Shown one piece after another: positions 1-8,367 of a stretch of 64,000 bases of DNA (the stretch's first letter is position 1; each line of letters begins with the position of its first letter). The notes beneath the pieces were generated by a model. The model was not told where the DNA came from and did not search any database. It saw nothing but the letters and a program-made list of their open reading frames with translations. The position numbers were made by a program, and so were the translations under genes. Source of the stretch: Myxococcales bacterium 68-20 (GTDB lineage Bacteria > Myxococcota_A > Polyangia > Polyangiales > Polyangiaceae); contig MKVQ01000015.1 in NCBI GenBank assembly GCA_001899635.1, positions 145,223 through 209,222 of the forward strand. The letters run 5' to 3'.

Positions 1-3000
1 AAGAAGTCCGAGATTGGGACCATCCTCGCGAACCGTTACGAGGTCCTCCGGGAGCTCGGACGAGGGGGCATGGGGGTCGTCTACCTGTGCAAGGACATCG
101 TCTCGCACGAGCGTGTCGCACTGAAGCGACTCCGTCCGCCGGAGGAAGCGAAGGCGACGCGCGCAGAGGAGAGCTGGTGGTTCCAGCAGGAGGCGCGCGC
201 GGTCGCGTCGCTGGAGCATCCCGCGATCGTGCGCGCGCGCGACTTCGGCTCGCTGCACGACGGCTCGCCGTACCTCGTGATGGACGCGTTGCCCGGGCGC
301 AGCGTCCACGAGTGGATGCACACGACCACGATGCCGTGGTCGGTGATCTGGGCGCTCGTCGATCAGGTGCTCGCGGGGATGGCGCATGCGCACGCGCGGC
401 ACATCATCCACGGCGATCTCAAGCCCTCGAACGTGATGCTCGATCTCGCGGGCGCGGGGCGCGGTCCGCGTGCGTACGTCCTCGACCTCGGTCTCGCGTG
501 GCTGCGCGAGTCGCGTCACGACTCGCGTCTCGACGGCGCGCCGGAGCCCGAGCTCGCGGTGCACGCAGGTGCAGGCACGGTCGGCTGGGTCGCGCCCGAG
601 CAGATCCGCAAGCAGGCGACGCTCGTCGGTCCTGCAACGGATCTCTACGCGCTCGGCTGCATCATGTACCGCGTGCTGACTGGCAAGGAGGTCTTCGAAG
701 GCACCGCCCAGGAGGTCCTCCGCGCGCACAAGCGAACGCCGGTGCCCGCGCCGGTCCTGCCCGAAGGCGTCCCGCATCAGGTCGGCCTCTTCGTCCAGCG
801 GCTCCTCGCGAAGAAGCCGTGGCATCGATTCGAGCTCGCCGCCGACGCGCGTCGCGTCTGGGCGCAGTACCGCCCGCGCCACGCGCCCACGCTCGAGGAG
901 ACCGTCGCGAGCGCGCCGGCGCCGCCGCCCGAGCCGTCGAGCTCGCCGGACATGGGCCGTGCGGTCGCGGCCGCGCGCTCGCTGGCGCCGGGACTTCTCT
1001 CGCTCCGTCCGTCGCCGATGGTCGCGCGCGAGCCCGAGCGCCAGGAGCTGATGGACCTCGTGCTCTCCGTCTGCGCGGGGCAGCCGCCGCAGCATCGGAT
1101 GGTCGCGTTGATCGGCGAGGCGGGCGTCGGCAAGAGCCGCCTCGCGGAGTGGGTCTGCGAGCAGGTGCACGAGCGCGGTCTCATGTGGCCGCTCCGTGCG
1201 CGGTACGGGCGCACGCCGTCACCGCTCGACGGCCTCACCGGCGCGGTCAACTCGTTCTACGGCCTCCAGGGCACCGATCGCGAGACGGTGGAGCAGACGC
1301 TGCTCGATCGCTGGGAGGTCGACAAGGCCGACAGCGAGGAGCTCGCGTGGGTGGCCGCCGCCGCCGAATGGCTCCGCCCCACGCCTCCGGGGACGGTGCC
1401 TCCCGTCGGCCCCACGGGCAAGCGCTTCGTCCTCGACACGCCCGAGCTCCGCTTCGCGGTCGCGCGGCGCATCCTCGAGCGTATCGGCAGCGATCGGCCA
1501 GTCATGATCTGGTTCGACGATCTGCACCTGACGAGCGCGAACACGTTCGAGACGCTCTCGCGCCTCAAGCGCGACGCGACGAAGCTCCGGCTCCTCATCC
1601 TCGCCACCGCGCGCAGCGAGTCGCTCGAGACCGATCTCGACGCCGCGGTTCGCATGGAAGCGCTTCGCGCCGAGTGGGGTGGCCGCGTCCTCGATCTCCC
1701 GGCGCTCGGGGTCGAAGAGACCGAGGTGCTCCTCCGCGCGACGCTCCCGCTCACGTCGAACGCGATCACCGCCGCCGTCGCGCAGAGCCGTGGCAATCCG
1801 CTCTTCGCCCTCCAACTCCTCCATGCGTGGGCCGGCGGTGGCTACCTCACGCTCGAGGGCGGCAAGTACCGCGTGCCCGACGAGGCGCTGCACGGGCGCG
1901 CGATCACGACGGCCGACCTCTGGGACGAGCGCCTCCGCGCCGTGCCGACCGATCTGCGTCTCGCCGCATATGCGGCCGCGGCGCTCGGCGACGACGTCCG
2001 CGGTGTCGTTCTCAAGGCGCTCGTGGCCGCGCTCGGAATGGACCCGCGCGACGCGCTCGTCGCGCTCACGCGCGCACAGATCCTCCTCGCGTCCGGCAAC
2101 GATCAGTTCCGCTGGCCGCACGCGCTCCTCCAGGAGCACTTGCTCGGTCGTCTCCACGAGCGCAACGACGCGCCGGCGATCTTCCGGCTCGCCGCGAACG
2201 CGCTCGCGAAGCACCCCGAGGTCGGCTCGCGCCGCATCATGAAGCATCGCGTGCGGAACTTGCTCCGCGCGGGCGACGACGACGTCGCGGCGAGCCTCAT
2301 GTTCTCGTTCATCGAGGGCGCGTGGGCGCGCGGCCGTGACACCGCGGCGACGCTCAAGGACCTCGCGCTCCTCGACGGGCGTGTCACCGGCATCGCCGCC
2401 GCCGAGTGGGCGTACTGGCGCGCGGAAGCCCTCCGTCACATCGGCAAGCTCGAAGAGGCGCGCGAGCAAGGCGAGACCGCCCGTCGCGCGTTCGAGCAGG
2501 CCGGTGACAAGACGCGTGAGGCGCATGCCCTTCGCTTGCTCGGTCATCTCGCGAGCGATACCGGCGCGCCGGCGCAAGGACGTCTCCAGGTCGCGCTCGC
2601 GCTCTCGCGCTTCGAGGAGCTGAAGGACGATCGCGGCCTCGCGGCGGCGCTCGTCGTCCTCGGCGAGATCGACTACCTCCTCGGTGAGCACTCCCGCGCA
2701 CGCGAGGTGCTGAACGAGGCGAGCCAGCGTTGCGATGCCGTCAGCGACATGCTGGGCGGCGCGCAGTGTTTCATCCTCCTGGCGATGATCGAGACCGCGG
2801 TCGGCGGCTTCCGGCGCGCTCGCGATCTGCTCATCCACGCGCGGCAGGCGTTCGACGCGATCGGCTACCGTCTCGGCATCGCGCAGTGCGACGTGGTCCT
2901 CGGTCACGCCGATCACCGTGCCGGAGAGATGGACACCGCCCGTGCCCGCGCGTTGTCCGCCCGCGCTGCGTTCCGCGAGCTGATGAACCCGCGTGGCGAG

Positions 3001-3504
3001 GCAGCCTGCGAGCGGCTCCTCGCGCTCATCGGGATCGACACCGATGACTTCGCTGCCGGCGGGGCTCACGCGTCGGTCGCAGCGAAGATCTTCGAGCGCC
3101 TCCAGGATCCGTGGGGCGATCTCGAGGCGCGGCTCCTCCTGGCTCAGGTCGCGCTCGCCCGGGGCGATGCCGACGCCAAGGACCTCGTGCAAGACTGCGA
3201 GCGTATCGTGCTCGACGAGGCCGAGCCGCGCCAGCACCGCCACCTCACGCTTGCGTGGCTCGCGCAGATCGAGCACCGCTGGCAGGACGCCGCGACCGAG
3301 ATCGATCGCGCGCGTGCAGCGTTCGGCGACAAGGCGCGATGTGGCGACCACACCCCGCAGCTGCTCCGGCGTTTCGTGACGATGGATTGGCAGGGCGCGT
3401 CCGCGGGGAAGATCGCCCATTGGCTCGATCTCGTGGACAACGCCAACCCGGACGAGTCGGTCTCATCTCGTTGGCCGACCACCCCGAGGCTGCCGGAGCT
3501 GTAA
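1..3504 (+). CDS. Ser/Thr protein kinase with AAA ATPase and TPR-like C-terminus (5' partial)
   Basis: The reading frame is open from base 1, so the gene begins outside the window; 1,167 residues are visible. The first 300 are a Hanks kinase: glycine loop GRGGMGVVY (visible residues 20-28), VALKRL lysine, catalytic loop HGDLKPSN (137-144), DLG (162-164) in place of DFG, and APEQ. HGD instead of HRD makes it a non-RD kinase, although the catalytic Asp remains. A STAND/AAA-type ATPase follows, with Walker A GEAGVGKS (372-379) and a Walker B-like MIWFDD. The rest is Ala- and Leu-rich helical repeats of TPR type. In myxobacteria this architecture is typical of cytoplasmic signalling kinases related to the PknK/MalT-like group. 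Substrate unknown. Confidence 0.93.
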   Translation, partial: KKSEIGTILANRYEVLRELGRGGMGVVYLCKDIVSHERVALKRLRPPEEAKATRAEESWWFQQEARAVASLEHPAIVRARDFGSLHDGSPYLVMDALPGRSVHEWMHTTTMPWSVIWALVDQVLAGMAHAHARHIIHGDLKPSNVMLDLAGAGRGPRAYVLDLGLAWLRESRHDSRLDGAPEPELAVHAGAGTVGWVAPEQIRKQATLVGPATDLYALGCIMYRVLTGKEVFEGTAQEVLRAHKRTPVPAPVLPEGVPHQVGLFVQRLLAKKPWHRFELAADARRVWAQYRPRHAPTLEETVASAPAPPPEPSSSPDMGRAVAAARSLAPGLLSLRPSPMVAREPERQELMDLVLSVCAGQPPQHRMVALIGEAGVGKSRLAEWVCEQVHERGLMWPLRARYGRTPSPLDGLTGAVNSFYGLQGTDRETVEQTLLDRWEVDKADSEELAWVAAAAEWLRPTPPGTVPPVGPTGKRFVLDTPELRFAVARRILERIGSDRPVMIWFDDLHLTSANTFETLSRLKRDATKLRLLILATARSESLETDLDAAVRMEALRAEWGGRVLDLPALGVEETEVLLRATLPLTSNAITAAVAQSRGNPLFALQLLHAWAGGGYLTLEGGKYRVPDEALHGRAITTADLWDERLRAVPTDLRLAAYAAAALGDDVRGVVLKALVAALGMDPRDALVALTRAQILLASGNDQFRWPHALLQEHLLGRLHERNDAPAIFRLAANALAKHPEVGSRRIMKHRVRNLLRAGDDDVAASLMFSFIEGAWARGRDTAATLKDLALLDGRVTGIAAAEWAYWRAEALRHIGKLEEAREQGETARRAFEQAGDKTREAHALRLLGHLASDTGAPAQGRLQVALALSRFEELKDDRGLAAALVVLGEIDYLLGEHSRAREVLNEASQRCDAVSDMLGGAQCFILLAMIETAVGGFRRARDLLIHARQAFDAIGYRLGIAQCDVVLGHADHRAGEMDTARARALSARAAFRELMNPRGEAACERLLALIGIDTDDFAAGGAHASVAAKIFERLQDPWGDLEARLLLAQVALARGDADAKDLVQDCERIVLDEAEPRQHRHLTLAWLAQIEHRWQDAATEIDRARAAFGDKARCGDHTPQLLRRFVTMDWQGASAGKIAHWLDLVDNANPDESVSSRWPTTPRLPEL

Positions 3505-3628
3505 GGGCGCGCGTCGCCCGCTCGAGAAGGCCGAAAAGTAGGGACGTCGCTCGACGTCCACGTCGCCCGACGAGTGAACGGATCGGTGCTCGAGCCGGAT
3601 GCCGTTCGGATGAGCAGAGACGGATTCA

Positions 3629-3702
3629 GAACAGGGAATTGAACGGAACGGGCCGGATCTCGCCGTTCCCCGTTCAACTTGCCCGTTCCCTGTTCCCTGT
3701 TT
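3629..3702. repeat. Imperfect long hairpin downstream of the kinase gene
   Basis: A left arm containing GAACAGGGAA and GAACGGAACGGG (3629-3652) pairs imperfectly with a right arm containing CCGTTCCCCGTTC and TTCCCTGTTC (3662-3702). It lies in the 338-base gap between the kinase gene and the next small reading frame and is richer in A/T than its surroundings. It may act as a terminator of the kinase gene or be a small dispersed palindrome. Nothing else was recognised in this gap. Confidence 0.45.
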
Positions 3703-3842
3703 TGCCGCGCGGCATTGGCTCAAGGCCGAAAAGCTCCGCCCTTACCTAGGGGCCGGGGAAGGGCCCCCCCCGCAATTTTCCGACATTCTCCCCGATCGCG
3801 GCCCTCTCGCGGGCTCGAGCAAACGTGCTAGGGTGCGCGCCC

Positions 3843-3968
3843 ATGTCTACCCCCCAGGATGCTCCGAAGCGCAGGAAGCAGAAGGCCCGCCGTACCAAGC
3901 AGCTCGCCGAGTGGCGCGAGAAGAAGGTCATTGCCGAGATGAAGAGCGAGAAGTCCCCCGCGAAGTGA
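3843..3968 (+). CDS. Small basic protein, 41 aa, unknown function
   Basis: ATG at 3843 opens 41 codons ending in TGA. About a third of the product is Lys or Arg (it contains KRRKQKARRTKQ), followed by an amphipathic acidic/basic helix (AEWREKKVIAEMKSEK). No Cys and no membrane span. The upstream sequence shows no strong ribosome binding site. The composition would suit a nucleic-acid or ribosome-associated peptide, but that is inference. It ends about 70 bases before the LURP-one-like gene on the same strand and could share a transcript with it. It is not an obvious shadow of another gene. Confidence 0.5.
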   Translation: MSTPQDAPKRRKQKARRTKQLAEWREKKVIAEMKSEKSPAK

Positions 3969-4038
3969 CGCGAACCGACGCAGGTCGGCGCGGTGGGCTT
4001 GGTAGCCTGAGAAAGCTGCCGTAGTCTCGAATCGCGAC

Positions 4039-4518
4039 ATGGTCACGTACGAGGTCACCCAGGCGTTTCTCAGCGTCGGCACGGTCTACCACGTCCGTAA
4101 GCCGCGCGAAGAGGACGTGCTCTACACGGTGCGTGGCGTGCTCATGAGCCCGACCCCGAAGTTCCGGCTCGTCGAGGGGGACGACGGCAAGGAAGTCGGG
4201 GCCCTCACCGGCAACTTCATCAAGACCAAGTACGAGATCAGCGACGAGTCGAAGGTCGTCGGCTCGCTCGTCTTCCCGGCGGTCGCCTTCAAGAAGACGC
4301 TCACGCTGACCGTAGGCGAAGACGTCTACGAGGCGGACGGCGGCGTCTTCCGCGGCGTCTTCCAGTGCAAGAAGAGCGACGGCGAGGTGATGCTCGAGAT
4401 CGCGAAGGAGCTGTCCATTCGCGACACCTTCTCCGTGAAGACGAGCGACGCCGTGCCGTATCAGGTCGGGTTGCTTTCGGCCGTCGCGATCCACTCGCGG
4501 TTCTACGAGATGGTTTGA
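4039..4518 (+). CDS. LURP-one-related / tubby-C-terminal-like (YxjI/DUF567-type) protein
   Basis: 159 aa, soluble, built of alternating beta strands. The middle segment, with GKEVGALTGNFIKTKYEI followed by an F-K-K beta hairpin, resembles the LURP-one/phospholipid scramblase-like fold (COG4894), whose bacterial members are usually about 160 aa. No signal peptide or membrane span. Members are thought to bind lipid or act at the membrane, but a bacterial function is not established. The family assignment rests on pattern recognition only. The gene stands alone, with repeats downstream. Confidence 0.6.
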   Translation: MVTYEVTQAFLSVGTVYHVRKPREEDVLYTVRGVLMSPTPKFRLVEGDDGKEVGALTGNFIKTKYEISDESKVVGSLVFPAVAFKKTLTLTVGEDVYEADGGVFRGVFQCKKSDGEVMLEIAKELSIRDTFSVKTSDAVPYQVGLLSAVAIHSRFYEMV

Positions 4519-4610
4519 ACAGCCACGCCGCGCGCGAAGCGCGGTGGGTGTCGCTGCAGGCGCGGCCTCCGGAGGGAGCCGGCGTCAGCGGCGGCGCTCG
4601 CGCTTCGCGA

Positions 4611-4842
4611 GCGTCGGCGTCGGCCTGCGGACGAGTGCGTACGCGTGCAGGGCCGGTCTCAGCGGAGCCGGCGTTGGTGACGTCGCACGCGCGTCGGCGT
4701 CGGCCTGCGGACGAGTGCGTGCGCGTGCAGGGCCGGTCTCAACGGAGCCGGCGTTGGTGACGTTGCACGCGCTTCGGCGTCGGGGCTGCGGACGAGTGCG
4801 TGCGCGTGCAGCGCAGGTCTCAGCGGAGCGGGCGTCGCACGC
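4611..4842. repeat. 80-bp tandem repeat, three copies
   Basis: Copies start at 4611, 4691 and 4771, an exact 80-bp period. The first two differ at only a few bases; the third lacks about 9 bases near its end. More decayed matches flank it at about 4560-4610 and 4895-4935, the latter covering the last codons and stop of the - strand gene that ends at 4914. The array fills the gap between two convergent genes and has no convincing coding frame of its own. Confidence 0.8.
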
Positions 4843-4913
4843 GCTCCAGCGTTGGGCGCGCGGCTCGCCGCGCGTGCGTGCGCAGCGCGACGCCGGCCGT
4901 TGCGGAGCAGGCG

Positions 4914-5504
4914 TCAGTGACGTTTCACGCGCTTCGCGAACTTCGGCGCCGGCGTCGATCGCGCGCCCTTGCTCGATGCCTTCGGGCGCGGAGTGGTGTC
5001 GAGCGTCTCGCGCGTGACGATGCCGCTCGCGGGCGCGGTCTTGACCGAGCCCGACGCGGCCGTCTTTTCCGTGCTGTTCGTAGTCGACGCGGAGACGGCG
5101 CTCGCGACCGTCGCGACCATGCAGAAGGCGACGCACGCGCCGACGGCGACCTTCACGAGCTTGCGGAACCGGGCGCGGCGCTCGGCGACGCGCGGCTGCA
5201 TCTTCGCGCCGAGGATGGGATCGCTCGGATGGAGGACGATGCTCTCCCAGGTCATGCGGGCGGGGCCGAGCTCGGCGGCACGCTGGAGGAGGTCCTGTCG
5301 CGATGGCGCCGCGTCGTCGTACGTCGCATCGTCGGGCGACAACGCCATCTCATCGCGGACGACGGCAGGGCCGGGCATCCCGAACGGCGCGGGATGAGGG
5401 ATCGTCGTCACGACCTGGAACGGGTTGGCCGCCGGGCCGGTCGGAGCGAGGAACGGATTGGTGATCGGGCGCTGTCCCACGACCGTCTCCCTCGCAAGTG
5501 CCAC
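4914..5504 (-). CDS. Hypothetical single-pass membrane protein, 196 aa
   Basis: The start is GTG (5504). Residues 1-105 are Pro-rich and hydrophilic, with the repeated theme NPF. One membrane span follows at about 115-140 (core VGACVAFCMVATVASAV), then a Ser/Thr/Ala-rich tail ending in basic residues. A basic stretch (RVAERRARFRK) just before the span suggests the N-terminal half is cytoplasmic. No known domain recognised. The style matches the many lineage-specific single-span proteins of Polyangia. Its stop region resembles the repeats downstream. Confidence 0.6.
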   Translation of the reverse strand: MALARETVVGQRPITNPFLAPTGPAANPFQVVTTIPHPAPFGMPGPAVVRDEMALSPDDATYDDAAPSRQDLLQRAAELGPARMTWESIVLHPSDPILGAKMQPRVAERRARFRKLVKVAVGACVAFCMVATVASAVSASTTNSTEKTAASGSVKTAPASGIVTRETLDTTPRPKASSKGARSTPAPKFAKRVKRH

Positions 5505-5860
5505 GCCACGCGGGGACGCGTTGTGGCGCGAGCAACATCCTCGAGAATCATCGCAATTTCGATGCTCTCCGAGCCGCGTCGCCGAGGTCCTCGGGGCGCA
5601 GGTGGATCATCGGATCGTCGATGTGCTGCAGATCACCTCCAGGTTCCTCCTCCCACACGCGTCGGTCGGAAGGCCGGGAGGGCAAAAGGAGGGAGGAGCG
5701 GGAGGTGCGGGAAGGCCGGAACGAGGCGACTCGACGATCGCGCGTTTGCGACTGCCGTTTCGGCGGTTCGAGGTGCGCTCGTTCTGCGGAGCGAGCCGCC
5801 GGCGGGCGAGGAGCATCAGCGTGATGCCCCGCCACGCGGTCTGGGCGCGCTGGCGTCTCG
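5505..5860. other. 356-base intergenic gap, no gene recognised
   Basis: It lies between two - strand genes. It contains a purine-rich run around 5690-5720 (GGAGGGAGGAGCGGGAGG) and no open frame with convincing codon use. It should hold the promoter of the gene starting at 5504, but no clear -35/-10 was identified. Confidence 0.4.
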
Positions 5861-7039
5861 CTACTGTTCGGCGTCGACCCAGGCCTTGATGCCCTGGATG
5901 ATCGGATCGTCCGCAGAGACTGCCTTCATCGGGTGCTGGGGGTTTCCCTTGCCCATCGGGTTCAGCAGGATGGTGCTCTGCGCCTTGTCCTGCATGTTGA
6001 TCCAGATCTTCGCCTGCGCGCAGGCGGCGGCCGGATCGCTGCCCGCGCCGCGGAGGTCCATGGCCTGGACCGAGGGGGCAGGGGCTTCGTCGGACGGCGG
6101 CTCTTTGGCGTGGCACCCGAGACAGGAGCTTTGACCGAGCGGCTCTCCGTTGTCCGGATCATCGTCGTCGGGCAGGACATCGACCAGCTTGCTCATCGCA
6201 GGGAGCGCGCTCGACTTGAACAGCTCGAGCGCGGTGCACGCGCCCGTCGTCCCTTGTCCCGGCGTCGACTCGATCTTGTTGAAGACGATCTTCAGCCGGC
6301 CTGTCGGATCCCAGCGCAGGAGGATCATCTTGCCGGTGAACAGATCGACGCTCTGACCCGCGGCGACGGTGAGCTCGCCCTTGAAGCCGTTCACCTCGGG
6401 CTCGGCCTTCACCTTCCCGTTTCGCGGGAGGATGACGAAGAACGGCGAATCGATCTTCACGTTCGCGTTGGTCGGCGCGACGAGCTTGAGCGCCGTGAGC
6501 GTGAGCGTGCCATTCGACTCCGTCGCGAGGAACGTGAGTCGCGCGTTCGCGAGGCCCGGGCCGACGGTGTCGAGCGGGATGCTGTTGAAGCCGCTCAGCA
6601 CGCTGAACGCGCCGGTGTTCGGGAGCGGAGGGCCGGGCACCTCCGCGGTGAGCCAGTCCGAGACGCGGCGATAGAGATCGTTCGGCGCGTCCGTCAGCGC
6701 GGGACCGGCGTGTTTCACTTGGGTGAGGAGGATGCTGTCACCCACCTCCTTCGTGGCGGGCAGCACGCCTCGGTGCTTCTTCACCGACACGTAGCGATCG
6801 GGCCCTGCGAGCCACGTGGGCGCTTGCTGAAAGCTGCCGCTGACATGACACGTGCCGTTGGTACCGCCGCACGTCTTGACCAGATCGGCCTCGAGCGCGC
6901 GGAAGAGCGGCTCGGGGTTCGGGGTGCCGTTCGGGCCGGTGCCCTCGTCGCCGGGGTCGTCACCGCACGCGAAGATCCCGAGCCCGATCACCACTGCGGC
7001 AAGGCCTGAGGCGATCGCTCGCCCTCGCGAAGCCATCAT
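5861..7039 (-). CDS. Putative c-type-cytochrome-like lipoprotein
   Basis: 392 aa. A signal peptide ends in a lipobox IFAC, so the mature protein probably starts at Cys25 and is anchored outside the inner membrane. A CLGCH haem-binding motif lies near residue 305, and an earlier CGGTNGTCH has the His but not standard CxxCH spacing. Between them is a beta-rich region (about 135-270). This pattern resembles planctomycete/myxobacterial lipoproteins with cytochrome-like domains at both ends. With only one canonical haem site, electron transfer is possible but unproven. Two adjacent ATG codons could serve as start. Confidence 0.75.
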   Translation of the reverse strand: MMASRGRAIASGLAAVVIGLGIFACGDDPGDEGTGPNGTPNPEPLFRALEADLVKTCGGTNGTCHVSGSFQQAPTWLAGPDRYVSVKKHRGVLPATKEVGDSILLTQVKHAGPALTDAPNDLYRRVSDWLTAEVPGPPLPNTGAFSVLSGFNSIPLDTVGPGLANARLTFLATESNGTLTLTALKLVAPTNANVKIDSPFFVILPRNGKVKAEPEVNGFKGELTVAAGQSVDLFTGKMILLRWDPTGRLKIVFNKIESTPGQGTTGACTALELFKSSALPAMSKLVDVLPDDDDPDNGEPLGQSSCLGCHAKEPPSDEAPAPSVQAMDLRGAGSDPAAACAQAKIWINMQDKAQSTILLNPMGKGNPQHPMKAVSADDPIIQGIKAWVDAEQ

Positions 7040-7142
7040 GATGGAATCGTGCCCGTCCGAGGCGTCAGTTGCAAGTCCGCCGAGCGGCTGGCCTCGTCGT
7101 GCGAGTCGAGCTTTGCTCGCGGTATGTAGGCTGATTCGAGCA

Positions 7143-7790
7143 TCAACGTGCCGTGACGCCGTTCATTGGTCCGCTCGTCGTCCCATTCGTCGGGTGCATC
7201 GCTTCGGTGCTGCTGGACTCGAGCGCGAACGCGCCTGCGGTCGCGGCGATGACGAACACGACGAGCCCGATCCACGCGGCGCGCAGGAGATCCGCGCGAT
7301 CCCATTCGAAGAAGGAGAAGAACGTGCGGACGCGACGGCCCACCGTGGCAGCGCGTGCGAGCGGGTCTTCCTCGTGGACGATTGCACCCTGACCGTCATG
7401 GACGTGCTCGAGACACGCGGTCGCGCTCCACAGAGCATTCATCTCGGCGCGCGAGGTCTTCAGGCCATCGCGTAGGCGGGCCCATGCAAGCTGCACCCGC
7501 GTCGCGATCCCGGGCGGTGGTGCGGGCGGGCCATAGGCGAGCGGCGTCATCAGGCACTGAGCGTGACCGGCGGGGTTGCTGATCATGATCCCGCTCGGGG
7601 GAATGGCCTCGTCGAGGTCTCCGGCGACGACCGTGTCCGCGAACGCGAAGTCCTGCACGGAGACGTCGTCGACGACATCCCGTGAGGCTGATCGGTACGC
7701 GTAGGGGCCTCGCATGGCAGCGCGGGATCGACGGAGCAAGCGACGAGCCACCGCGCTCTGCACTGGACCACGCTCTCGACCACCCCGCAT
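7143..7790 (-). CDS. Hypothetical protein with C-terminal membrane span
   Basis: Up to 215 aa. One hydrophobic span lies near the C-terminus (core GLVVFVIAATAGAFAL), followed by a short Ser/Thr/Gly-rich tail, so most of the protein is probably cytoplasmic. No domain recognised. The chosen start at 7790 has a fair AGGAAA about 10 bases upstream; an in-frame ATG at 7715 (residue 26) gives a cleaner N-terminus, because the first 25 residues are Arg-rich. It faces away from the PilZ pair. Confidence 0.55.
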   Translation of the reverse strand: MRGGRERGPVQSAVARRLLRRSRAAMRGPYAYRSASRDVVDDVSVQDFAFADTVVAGDLDEAIPPSGIMISNPAGHAQCLMTPLAYGPPAPPPGIATRVQLAWARLRDGLKTSRAEMNALWSATACLEHVHDGQGAIVHEEDPLARAATVGRRVRTFFSFFEWDRADLLRAAWIGLVVFVIAATAGAFALESSSTEAMHPTNGTTSGPMNGVTAR

Positions 7791-7953
7791 CTACCGAGTT
7801 TTCCTGTCGATCGGCGACCGCGGCAGCCGCCCCGCGGGACCGCATGGTGGATACCTCGTTAGCCAGGCCCTGGGGCTCGAGGGGTGCGGGCTTCGCCGGC
7901 GGGGCTGCACCGAAGTTGGCCGTCGGGCTGGGCTGATACTTACGATCACCCAC

Positions 7954-8367
7954 ATGCCGCTATTCGTCCGCAAGAACGAACGCCGCGAAGTGCGGCACGC
8001 GATTTCGATGACGTGTCAGATCGTCCGCGAGCGCGACTTCAGCCTCGTCGCGGAGAAGGCGCTCGACGTGTCTCCCGACGGGATGCTCGTCGCGACGGAC
8101 GTCGAGCTCGAGCCGGGAGAGAACGTCTTCGTCTCGTTCCGGGCCACCACGCTCGGGATCTGGTTCGACACCGAGGCACGGGTCGCGCGCGTGATCCGTG
8201 GCCGGAGGCCCGGCGACAAGGGCAGGGGCGTTGGCCTCCGCTTCTCGACGTTGCCGCACGTGAAGCGCCTCATCCTTCGCGGCCACCTGCGCAGGGTTCC
8301 ACCGCCGGTCCCACGTCGCACGCAGCGGATCGACTGGGCTGCCACCATCCGGAGCATCGAGACATGA
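7954..8367 (+). CDS. PilZ domain protein (c-di-GMP receptor candidate)
   Basis: 137 aa from ATG 7954; the frame extends further upstream but that part is Arg-rich and not protein-like. The product is essentially one PilZ domain: the Arg motif RREVRHAIS near the N-terminus and DVSPDGM (D-x-S-x-x-G) about 30 residues later, the two parts of a cyclic-di-GMP site. In this phylum such single-domain proteins usually adjust motility or polysaccharide output. The stop overlaps the start of the next PilZ gene (ATGA), indicating translational coupling. Confidence 0.85.
   Translation: MPLFVRKNERREVRHAISMTCQIVRERDFSLVAEKALDVSPDGMLVATDVELEPGENVFVSFRATTLGIWFDTEARVARVIRGRRPGDKGRGVGLRFSTLPHVKRLILRGHLRRVPPPVPRRTQRIDWAATIRSIET

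Noticed and set aside
1219-3420. 733-codon antisense frame through the left-edge kinase gene
   Set aside because: Arg/Glu-rich composition expected when high-GC coding DNA is read on the other strand; the sense gene has clear kinase and ATPase motifs.
4611-4842. CRISPR-like regular repeat
   Set aside because: The 80-bp units are directly adjacent with no unique spacers, and there are no cas genes in the window.
4585-6134. Several long frames on both strands across the repeat region and the cytochrome-like gene
   Set aside because: They cross the tandem repeats, lack starts with ribosome binding sites and show Arg-rich shadow composition.
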